DNA from: Nephromyces sp. MM_2019
Lineage: Eukaryota > Apicomplexa > Aconoidasida > Nephromycida
Assembly (NCBI GenBank): GCA_015657535.1
Contig: JADHZB010000991.1
Coordinates: 1,309 to 20,821 of the forward strand
Direction of reading: 5' to 3'
DNA length: 19,513 bases
How positions within the stretch are numbered: position 1 is the first letter of the stretch; each line of letters begins with the position of its first letter. Both the position numbers and the translations under genes were made by a program. The notes below the pieces were generated by a model. It saw only the letters and a program-made list of their open reading frames with translations, was not told the DNA's origin and made no database searches. Below are positions 10,283 through 18,025 of the stretch, one piece after another.

Positions 10283-13200
10283 ATGGCCCATCTAAAGAAG
10301 GCCGTTAAGACGGTCTTTTCGCAGTTTTTGCCTGATTTTTCAGAAATTGCTGCTCCCGTGGCGAGTTGGAGTAGTTTCCCTCAAACTGTGAAGTATCATT
10401 TACCTCGGTACCTTCCCATTTGGAGTGATTTTCTGAGGAAACCGGTACATGAGGGGCTCAATATCACCAAGAAGCAATCATCTTCAGGTAATACCAAAGT
10501 TGAAGAAAGCGTTCCAGTAGAGTATGGAGTGCCATTTTCTCCTTTAAATGAGAGCAACTCAGAATTGAGGCTTCACTCCGGTTCGAATGACGTGAGAAGC
10601 TACGAAAAGGTAACTGAAGATGTCTTTAGCGCTAGAACAAGGGAAAAAGTGCTTGAAGATGGCAATTTTAAGGGCGCTAATAGTGATGTTACTTTGAATA
10701 AATCTTCCACAATGAAATCTGCATCTCAAGATTCCGCACAAAGTGACTTTATAGCAGAAAAAATGGGGCTTTTAGTGGATAATAACCGGAAGACGAGAAG
10801 CTACTCTCGAGAACAAGGGCGAGCTTCTATTGCCCCACCTTCTTCCAAGGGAGTTCGAGAGAAATCAAATGAAGGAGACCGGGAATTTTCGGGCTTCACT
10901 ACCGAAGGGGATCTTTTTTCATCACAACATACTGAAGATATCAGACAGAAAGAAGCCTTCTCAGGTATAACTGAAAACAGCGCGCCTTCAGTCGATTCAC
11001 CCATTGCTTTCTCACCCCTGAATTCGCGTACTTGTACGCTTATGACGCATAATACCCCATCTTCACAAAGTTCTCAATTAGAAAACGTCTTTTTCCCCTC
11101 CTCTGAGATCGAATCGAGTGATTGCCGCCTTAACTCAGACCAGCATGATTCTCATCACTCTCGCTTAAATCTCATGAGCCTTGCCGAACAGTTTGGTTTG
11201 GTAGAGGAGGCTTACGTGTTAAAAGAGACACCATCGGGAAGAGAATCATGCGTTGAGAGAGCTACGCTGCCAAAGAAGAATCAGAATCAGCTTCATCCGC
11301 TAGTTGAAGATTTCGCTTCATACACACGAGCCGTAAGATGGCCAAAACACGTGCCTCTTCCGCCACCTCCTCCTCCTCCTTCCCCTGAGGATCTCAGTGT
11401 TGATACAATGCGTATGACTTACGTTGGCCATTCGACGTTTCTCATTCAAATTAGAGATCAGTCGGTTGAGGGAGGTGGCTATAACCTCCTTACGGATCCT
11501 CACTTCTCTAAACGGGCTGGACCAGGCTTGGGGATGTTTCGGAGTGAGTTTTTTTGGTGTGTTGTAGTGATGAAAGCTTTATGGTTGGTGTGTATGTGTG
11601 TGTGGAATATTATGGGGCTTGTGTGTTGAGTGTGTTGTAATGATGAAAGCATCATCGTCGTCGTTGGTGTGTGTATGCGAGAATAGTGCATCTCCGGTAT
11701 GTGCAACACGAGGACCCATCCCTATTGAGCGCGTTGTAATGATGAAACCATAATCTTCGTTGTTGGTGTGTGTGTGTGTGTATGTGAGGATAGTGCATCC
11801 CCGGTGTGTGCAACGCGATGACCCAACTTTATTGAGTGTGTTGTAATGATGAAACCATCAGCGTCTCTAATGATATCTCCTCTATATTTTTTTCTGTAGT
11901 AGCCCCCTCTAGTGTTTTGCAGGATTTCTCTACCATTTTTTCTTTACCCTACACACGCATGATATTTCCTCTTTTATGTATATGAACTTCTTAGCTCGAA
12001 GAATAAGCCAGCCTGGTATATGTAAGGAAGAATTACCTGCAATTGACGCTGTGTTAGTCACTCGGGACTCACACACACACCTAGATCTGCCGTCTTTGAA
12101 ATACGTCGTGGATAGAGATAAGTCTACAGTCTTTTCTGGCCTTGGCATGTCTCGTAAGTTGAAGAGATTTTGCCCTTCGATCTACCCAATGTCGTGGTGG
12201 GATGAGGTGAAATTTGATAAGCTGAGGGTGCGTTTTCTCCCCTCTGTAGCTCGTCCTGAGGAGGGATTTTGGGGATTTAGTAGTGGAGCGAGTAGCTTAT
12301 GGGGAAGCTTCTTAATCAGCTGCCAACAGGGGAACCTATTCTTCAGTGGTACCTCTGGGTATGGAGCTCATTTTCGCATGATTAAAGAAACTTTAGAAAA
12401 CGAAGGAATCTTTGAGGCAGGAAGAGGCATAGACGTTGCTTTCCTTCCGATTGGTGGTTATGCACCGGACTGGGTGCGAGGAGCTGCAAACATGAGCCCT
12501 GAAGAAGCTGTGCAGGTTGGAAGGAAGGGGTGCGGGTGGGGGTTATTTTTTGTTGCGATTAAGAGATATTGAAGGAGCAAGGAATGACTTTTTTTTTTGT
12601 TGACAATGTGATACGTATTGAATAGCTGAGTGTGTGTTTTGCAGGGAATGTGTGTTGCTTGTTCTGTTTCTAGATTTTTGTTTTTTGAAGCGTTCAGAGT
12701 GTGATTTGTCCTTTGAGAAGCGTGTTTTGGAGCAGTAAGGTGGTGTGTGCGTTGTCTGGGCCTTATGCGCGCACACGGTTGTTTGGTCTTCACAAGAAAG
12801 GGTTGATTGGTCTTCACACACACGAGTTGCTAGATCTGCACACACGGTTTTTTACATCTTCACACACTAGAGTTGCCCGATCTTTACACACACACGAGTT
12901 GCCCGATCTACACGCACACGGTTTATGCGATCGTCTAACAAACTCCCATTTTGAAGCAAGACAATCTGCTAACCTTTGTTTTGTTACGAAAACAAGAAGA
13001 CCTGTATTTTTTGCCTGAGAGATACAGCGTGTGTGTGTGCGAACTTTGACGGATGAAAATTCCCTCCTTTTTGCTTCTTTTTTAGGCCCACATCGACTTA
13101 AATACTGAAAAGTCAATAGCTCTGGGATTTGATACATTTGCAGTTGGTGGAGAAGCTTTTGGAGAGGCTCCTTTCCGCTTGAAGAGCTGCATGTTACAAC

Positions 13201-13292
13201 GAGCTATAAGTGATGATGATTTCATGGTGTTAAAGCCTGGAGAGGGCTTTGAGATTAATGCATCTGAGCAGCATAAATTTGTTAGTGCATGA
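10121..13292 (+). CDS. NAPE-PLD/UlaG-like metallo-beta-lactamase-fold protein, three exons, predicted catalytically dead
   Basis: The coding sequence joins 10121-11543, 11995-12515 and 13086-13292, giving 716 residues. Splice sites are GTGAG/TTAG and GTTGG/TTTAG with phases 1 and 0, and the frame stays open throughout. Residues 1-54 are mostly CA-repeat-encoded H/T/P/Q, so the ATG at 10283 (protein begins MAHLKKAVKTVF, 662 residues) is an equally good or better start. Residues 55-110 look folded, 110-415 are a polar low-complexity linker with a run of eight prolines near the end, and about 430-716 form the lactamase-like domain. Family landmarks are TYVGHSTFLIQ (433-443), LLTDPHFSKR, ELPAIDAVL (487-495), HLDLPSL, FFSGTSGY (590-597), LPIGGY, MSPEEAVQ (641-648), HIDLNTEKS and FAVGGEAF. 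NAPE-PLD normally hydrolyses N-acyl phosphatidylethanolamine with a di-zinc centre. Here the zinc ligands are replaced except one His, so hydrolysis is not expected. A non-catalytic lipid-binding or scaffold role is possible but not shown. The family call is firm; function is unknown. Confidence 0.88.
11544..11994 (+). other. Intron 1 of the NAPE-PLD-like gene, containing a ~100-bp minisatellite
   Basis: The intron runs from GTGAGTTT to a pyrimidine-rich stretch ending TTCTTAG. Splicing here rejoins ...GLGMFR to T-RRISQPGICKEELP across a phase-1 junction. That matches the family order, in which the TDP.FS strand is followed by an E-L-P-x-I-D-A-V-L segment. Most of the intron is a local tandem repeat: TTGTAATGATGAAA recurs near 11635, 11732 and 11840, with TG runs and GTGCATC-CCGGT-GTGCAAC blocks between copies. 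A diverged partial copy begins near 11556. Confidence 0.85.
11556..11861 (+). repeat. Intronic ~100-bp minisatellite
   Basis: Units start near 11628 and 11727, with a partial at 11834 and a diverged copy at 11556. Shared blocks are TTGTAATGATGAAA, TTCGT-GTTGGTGTGTG and GATAGTGCATC. Unit lengths are about 99 and 107, differing mainly in the TG run. Confidence 0.75.
12516..13085 (+). other. Intron 2 of the NAPE-PLD-like gene, with mixed TG and CA repeats
   Basis: The donor follows GCTGTGCAG at 12515 and the acceptor is a T-rich stretch ending TTTTTTAG at 13085. The phase-0 join gives PEEAVQ-AHIDLNTEK, which corresponds to the uninterrupted PEEAV.xH.D segment of NAPE-PLD relatives. Between about 12780 and 12930 the intron carries a degenerate tandem repeat with core GATCT-CACACACACGAGTTGCC. 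This stretch is CA-rich on the plus strand, whereas the intron ends are TG-rich. Confidence 0.85.
12780..12930 (+). repeat. Intronic CA-core tandem repeat, about 5 degenerate copies
   Basis: GGTCTTCACA, GATCTGCACACACGG and GATCTTTACACACACACGAG variants recur every 25-35 bases, with GAGTTGC(CC) between them. Confidence 0.7.
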
Positions 13293-13299
13293 GAAATGC

Positions 13300-13475
13300 A
13301 GCGTGTGTGTGTGAGTACATGCTTCTATCGGTATCAGCGTGTGTGCGAATATGTGTTTTCTGCAGCTAGTCTATGAGTGTGTGAAAGAAAGTGTGGATAT
13401 GCATTTTCTCCAGCTAGTCTCTCACTGCGTATGCGTAAAAGTATGTTTTTCTAGAGCTAGTCTCTCATTGTGTGC
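13300..13475 (+). repeat. ~60-bp TG-core tandem repeat just after the NAPE-PLD-like stop
   Basis: Three degenerate copies carry the blocks TATG(T/C)(T/A)TTTTCT and GCTAGTCTCTCA, separated by TG runs (around 13345, 13400 and 13440). Confidence 0.6.
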
Positions 13476-13601
13476 ACAATATTTTAAGTTGTATATAAGG
13501 ATGATAGCAAATTGATTCTTCCTTATGCATTTGCCTGAATTTCTCTCTATACCTAGTGTGTGTGTGTTTTTTTTTGCAAAAACTTCACTCGCTTTTTCAG
13601 C

Positions 13602-13676
13602 ATATAGAGAGGATGCCCTCTAATGTTTTGATGAGAGAAGCAAGGGAGAAGTCGATTAAGCTTTTACTGAGGCGTA
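13602..13676 (+). CDS. Candidate short exon downstream of the NAPE-PLD-like gene
   Basis: A good acceptor (CACTCGCTTTTTCAG) is followed by an open stretch that reads HIERMPSNVLMREAR and then EKSIKLLLRR, ending at a near-ideal donor (GGC|GTAAGTG). The sequence is basic and helical in character with no recognised family. It lies about 310 bases past the stop codon of the preceding gene, so it would belong to a separate transcript or an alternative 3' end. No partner exon was found with confidence. It could be chance. Confidence 0.25.
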
Positions 13677-14100
13677 AGTGCTGCGATAAGAAGGATTTTT
13701 TCCACAGTAAAAAGGGGCAAAAAAATGAAAGCTTTAGGCTATAAAGGGGGATTTTTTGGTGACTACACAGTCACTATGAAGGCGATAGATTCTTTTTTTT
13801 TGTTGAAGAAGTGCCTTCCCCTTATGGAGTAGCTTTTTTGATTCTCAGCCTAAGATAATCGTCTAGGAGGCTACAATAAAATTAGGTAAAACTACTTTGT
13901 TTGACGAAATTTTCATTGAGATTTAAAGACCCTGAATGAAGGTGTGTGTTGGGTGGCCTTCTTTAAAGCTTACTGTTTTTTTGTGTGCAAAATGATGTCG
14001 TATATTCCTTGGTAGCTTCATTCTTCTTGATATCTTGATTTGCTTGATATTATTGGGTGGTTTTGTAATAAAAGTTTTTAATGAATTGGCAAGAATGCGT

Positions 14101-14240
14101 GTGTGTGTTGTTGTGTGTTGGTATGTGTTGGTATGTGTTGGTGTGTGTTGGTGTGTGTTGGTGTGTGTTGGTGTGTATTGGTGTGTGTTGGTGTGTATTG
14201 GTGTGTGTTGGTGTGTGTTGGTGTGTATTGGTGTGTGTGT
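14101..14240 (+). repeat. 10-bp tandem repeat GTGTGTGTTG, about 13 copies
   Basis: Units are in exact 10-base register from 14101 to 14230, with single-base variants (GTATGTGTTG, GTGTGTATTG). It then passes into a TG/TCTG tract to about 14275. Because 10 is not a multiple of 3 and the unit lacks stops, all frames stay open, which explains the overlapping cysteine/valine- and histidine/threonine-rich frames on both strands. Confidence 0.95.
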
Positions 14241-14528
14241 CTGTATCTGTGTCTGTGTGTGTCTGCCTCTCTGTGTGGGTTTTTTTCAAAGTCTTTATCA
14301 AGAAGTGTATCATAGCCAGTGAAGGAGGCATGTGTGTTTGAAGTCAGTTTTTTTACGTTAAACAAGCTTTAGCTCCTGAATAGAAAGTGATTCGGCAGCC
14401 TTTACTGAGCTTTCGCTTCTTCTATGAAATGTGCAAAGCCACTAGAAAAAAGAGGTCGAACTAGTCACTAAGAAGCTTTGCAAAAGATTGAAGAAGAGGT
14501 ACCTAGCTAGCCATGAAGCAGTGCTTAG

Positions 14529-14750
14529 CTGATCCGCACACACACATAGTACTGAGGTGTATGAAGGGTTATTGGGAAGTTGAAGGGTGTGGTGAAAGGA
14601 GTGAATCCGCACACACACAGCACTGAGGTTCATACAACCCGTTAACCAAAGGCAATGGAAAGAAAAGTGAATTCACACTCACACACAGTCCTGAGGTTCA
14701 TACAACCCTTTAGCCAAACGCAAAGACTTAACCCACACACACACGTACAC
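14529..14750 (+). repeat. ~70-bp CA-core tandem repeat, three copies
   Basis: CACACACACA, then (C)CTGAGGT, then ATACAACCC recurs at about 14535, 14608 and 14680. The second and third copies also share AACC(A)AAGGCAA-type flanks. Confidence 0.7.
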
Positions 14751-14754
14751 ACAC

Positions 14755-14934
14755 ATAATGCTTAGAAATTGCCCCCCTAATAGACCCTAATTTAGCTGCA
14801 GATGCTGCAAAATTACATTCACAGCTTCCAAGATAAGCAAATCGGCACACACGCTCTCTCAATCGAAACAGTCTAAATAGGCTAGCAGCCTCTGTGATCG
14901 GATATTTCAAAACCCGCATGTTACGGCATATAAG
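14755..14934 (-). CDS. Candidate minus-strand internal exon, 60 codons
   Basis: On the minus strand a pyrimidine-rich acceptor (CAGCTTCTTCCTGCAG) precedes exactly 60 open codons. They read LICRNMRVLKYPITEAASLF onward, through RLRERVCRFAYLG, to an end of GAISKHY followed by GTGTGTGTA, which could be a donor. It lies in a block where CA repeats are on the plus strand, so TG is on the minus strand, as in the introns of the two real genes. No family is recognised, and an open frame of this length can occur by chance. Confidence 0.2.
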
Positions 14935-14952
14935 CTGCAGGAAGAAGCTGAG

Positions 14953-14972
14953 GGGGGTGTACGTACACCCCC
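14953..14972. repeat. 20-bp perfect palindrome
   Basis: GGGGGTGTACGTACACCCCC is perfectly self-complementary. Its core GTGTACGTACAC is identical to the core of the 8733-8758 palindrome. It lies just upstream, on the minus strand, of the candidate exon 14755-14934. Confidence 0.7.
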
Positions 14973-15473
14973 GCTCTGGGGTACTCACATAGAGCCCGAA
15001 CTTGCTTCGCTTGCTATAGAGGTCATCACTTTATTGTTTTTGAAAAAAAATTTTATCTGCAAAATTTCTAAGGTTGAATGGTGTGATAGAAAAGCCTCAG
15101 AGGAAGGAAAGAAGCTTTAAAGCCGAAACTTTTCGGGGGAAACTTTATTTTATGCAAAATAGTAGGTTTTCTATAGTTAATTGAGTAAAAACCCGGTAAT
15201 TTTTCTCTGGGAAGCACGTTATCTGTGAAGGCTTACTTTTCTTACTCTAAAAAATACGGTGTTTTTCAGAGGATTATACCTTCATTTCTATAGAGATTTG
15301 ATGAATATCTAGTTTTTCAAAAGAGCGTTGAAATTACCTCAATATTTCACACACGCAGTGACACACAAGATCCTACAGAGGCTTTAATAGCATCGAATTT
15401 TTGTTGCAGTTACGCTGATATATTGAGCGGCAGCACATTTTCTGCTTGCTTTTTCTTGTAACTCTATCATCGC

Positions 15474-15714
15474 ACACAGTCACACTATGAGCCCCTCGCA
15501 AATACACACAGTATGAGCTCCTCGCACACACACAAACACTAGAAGTTCCTCATGGACAAACACTAGAAGCTCCTAACACACACGCACAAACACTAGAAAT
15601 TCCTCACACACACACAAACACCAGAAGCTCCTCACACACACAATATGAGCTACTCACACCCACAGTCATGCTATGAGCTCCTCACACACACACAAACACT
15701 AGAAGCTCCTTCTA
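15474..15714 (+). repeat. CA-core minisatellite, about 8 copies
   Basis: Units of roughly 25-35 bases follow the scheme GAGCTCCTCACACACACAC, then AAACACTAGAAG. Two alternating unit types occur, one ending TATGAGCTCCT and one ending ACTAGAAGCTCCT. Confidence 0.8.
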
Positions 15715-15753
15715 TTTCATGTAGAAAACGTAGAAAATGCAGGGAAGACATCA

Positions 15754-15908
15754 TCAGGCTGTTCTAATCAACGGTAGTAAAGAGCTGCCAGAGAGCCGCA
15801 CACAGATTTGAGAACCAGATGCAGAGGTAACACATAGAAAACTCAGTTTTACTCTTCTTGGGATGCTCTTTGAATATTCGCCTTGGAATGCATGAGTGCC
15901 TTCGATTG
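15754..15908 (-). CDS. Candidate minus-strand terminal exon
   Basis: After an acceptor-like CTAGCTTCAG, the minus strand is open for 50 codons to TGA. It reads IEGTHAFQGEYSKSIPRRVK and continues to a C-terminus of SSLLPLIRTA. The composition is ordinary protein-like and not CA-repeat-driven, unlike its surroundings. No family is recognised. It cannot be upstream of 14755-14934 in one coding sequence, because it ends in a stop. Confidence 0.17.
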
Positions 15909-16014
15909 CTGAAGCTAGCTGGGCTGTGCCATGCAGGAGCACACGGGTGTAGCGGAGAGGTCACACACACTTATTGTGCATGCTGAGTGACGTGGTGCTG
16001 TTGGTTATCGCTTA

Positions 16015-16235
16015 TTGAGTGATGCTCTTGGCTCATACAAAACCGCTACCCTCATCCCCCCCTTTCATACACAAAGTGATGCTCTCACCTCTCACACTCA
16101 AAACTACTGCCCTTACCCCCCCTCATGCGCATAAAGTGATGCTCCCAGCCCTCCGTCTCACACACACAAAGTGATGCTCCCACCTCGCTCTCACGCACGC
16201 AGCACTACTGCCCTGACCTCCCCCTCTCACACACC
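16015..16235 (+). repeat. ~55-60-bp tandem repeat, four copies
   Basis: AAAGTGATGCTC recurs near 16072, 16133 and 16169, with a related GAGTGATGCTC at 16017. ACTACTGCCCT and C-rich blocks alternate between copies. Confidence 0.7.
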
Positions 16236-16534
16236 CTCCTCATCCATTTGCTACGTGGGGAACACGTTTTTAAGTGACCGAATACAAAACCCGTTACATC
16301 AAGGTAAGATCCTGCTTTCTTACACACACTAACGCACGCTCACACGCACTCGCACCACTCCCGCACACACACACCTATGATAACAAAGAATCACACACAA
16401 TGCGTTAAGAAGAGGATCACGGAGATGCAAACGCACAAAAAGGAGCAAAAGCTTACTAAAACTCGCCACTACTCCTCAGAAGTTGTCTTCTAGAACCTAC
16501 ACACAAGTGCAAAGCTTTTTGTATATTTTCTAGT

Positions 16535-16830
16535 GTTTGCAGGTGTGTGTGATAGCTTCTCCCTTCTTTTGCCATTTGGCATGCTTGGCAAGTGTGTGGG
16601 TGTGTGTATGATATCTTCGCCCTTCTTTTGCCATTTGGCATGCTTGCAGGTGTGTGTGATAGCTTCGTACTTTTATAACCTTTTGTGATGACCTCTACTT
16701 CTAACGGTGTGTGATATCTTCGCCTTTTTTTGTCTCTTGGCATAACCTCTACATCTGTATGTGTCATACCTTCGCCATTTTCTTGCCTGTTGACATCACC
16801 TCTATATCTGTGTGTGTGATAGCTTTCTGA
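16535..16830 (+). repeat. ~60-bp TG-core minisatellite, about six copies
   Basis: Blocks GTGTGTGATA(G/T)CTTC, CCTTCTTTTGCCATTTGGCA and ACCTCTA recur. The first two copies are nearly identical and later ones diverge progressively. Confidence 0.8.
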
Positions 16831-17745
16831 AGAGTGTGCTCTATCCTCATGTGCTGATGTTTTTCTCGAGATTTTCTCTCATTTTTCATCCCTTAATAGT
16901 GGAACTATGAAAAGTTTTCAACAGTTTTTTTTTGAGTAATTACATCCACTTACATGCATTTTTGTGTGTGTTGTGTGTGCCCAGTAGAAGTTAGAAGCAT
17001 CAGCTGCACACAGAGGTAAAGATTCCGTTATTTAGCGTTACTAGGTGAGTTAGCTGGTGAGCTGCCTTGTGTATTTGTGGTGTGTGCAAATATGTGCAAC
17101 AGGATGCGCACTGAAATCTTCATTGGCTGATTTTTTTTAGATTGCAAGAAAGTGATTGGTACTGCACTCATCATATCCTGTGTGTGTGTGTGTTACTTTT
17201 TGTGCCTGTTTGTGTGTCTTTACTTGAGGTACGTGTGTGTGTGCCTTCACTATTTGCGCCTGTGTGTGTACATACATCTATTGAATAGCTTTTCAATCTC
17301 TATTCGAATATTTTCCCTCTTTTTCCCCGATTTTCTTCAGCTGGCAGTCCTGGGCTCTATGTACGTACAGATTTCATGGGCGAATCATCAATGAGGTTTC
17401 TTTCTTTTGCTTCTCTCAGCATTTAAAGCTTTTCTTTTGCTGCTAATGAGTACTGAAGAGAAGCTTCTCTACGGGGCTCTGAAAAAGAAGCATTTTTTCT
17501 TCTCTGCTAAAGCTACTGATGCATCTTGAACCTCCTGCTTCTAGTAGTGCGGAGGGCTTCTTACTACGCATACTACTGCTTTAAGCTACTATTTGTAGTG
17601 GTATGTATATGTATCTCTAGTTATAAACAGAGCATTAGGGATAATGAGCTCTGTATATCTACAAAAGATCTAACCCGCTGAAGATTTGCAGCATACCTAC
17701 CGGTTGGATGGAAAAAAGAGCAGGAAGATAGCAGGAAACCCTTGG

Positions 17746-18007
17746 GGTAAGTGGCTGTTTGTGTGCTGCTTGTTGGTTTGGTGCAGTGAGTTTAGATGTG
17801 TGTGGAAAGTTTCGCTGGTTTATTGTTGGTAGTTGCTGATTACGCTGGTGTGTGGGCGGGTGCGTGTGGGGGAGTGTGGGGAGGTGTGAGTGTGTGTGTC
17901 TATGAGTTTGTGTGTGTAGCTCTTATGGTGTGCACATGGTGTGTGTACTATATGAAGCCTTTTAGTGTGTGTATGTACACCCTCTGTAACTTCAACCGTA
18001 TTTGCAG
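17746..18007 (+). other. Probable 5'-UTR intron of the karyopherin gene
   Basis: A strong acceptor (CCGTATTTGCAG, ending 18007) lies 18 bases before the start codon, and a strong donor (GGG|GTAAGTGG) lies at 17746. The frame that would join to the ATG reads a stop a few codons upstream of this donor, so the upstream exon is more likely untranslated leader. The interval is very rich in TG runs, like the other introns in the window. The pairing of this donor and acceptor is inferred. Confidence 0.4.
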
Positions 18008-18025
18008 GCTTTTGAGTTTGTGAAG

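Larger units (their letters stand above)
13677..17745. other. Repeat-dominated interval between the two supported genes
   Basis: Apart from the tandem arrays and candidate exons listed separately, it holds AT-rich sequence with scattered splice-like signals. One plus-strand piece, 17341-17390, reads GSPGLYVRTDFMGESSM between TTTTCTTCAG and GTTTCTTT. It looks coding-like but is too short to assign. Confidence 0.4.

Noticed and set aside
10801..11004. Minus-strand open frame antisense to the linker of the NAPE-PLD-like protein
   Set aside because: The plus-strand frame is a well-supported exon; the antisense frame has no family resemblance or start context.
12069..12086. HTHLD read as an intact HxHxD metal-binding motif
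   Set aside because: Flanks IDAVL and HLDLPSL fix the register, putting the string three residues off. The other ligands (H253, D284 and H343 equivalents) are also absent.
14035..14365. Several overlapping open frames on both strands, cysteine/valine-rich one way and histidine/threonine-rich the other
   Set aside because: They are produced by the stop-free 10-base GTGTGTGTTG repeat in all frames.
15474..15714. Regularly spaced repeats considered as a CRISPR array
   Set aside because: Repeats are adjacent and degenerate, without unique spacers; the setting is intron-bearing eukaryotic DNA.
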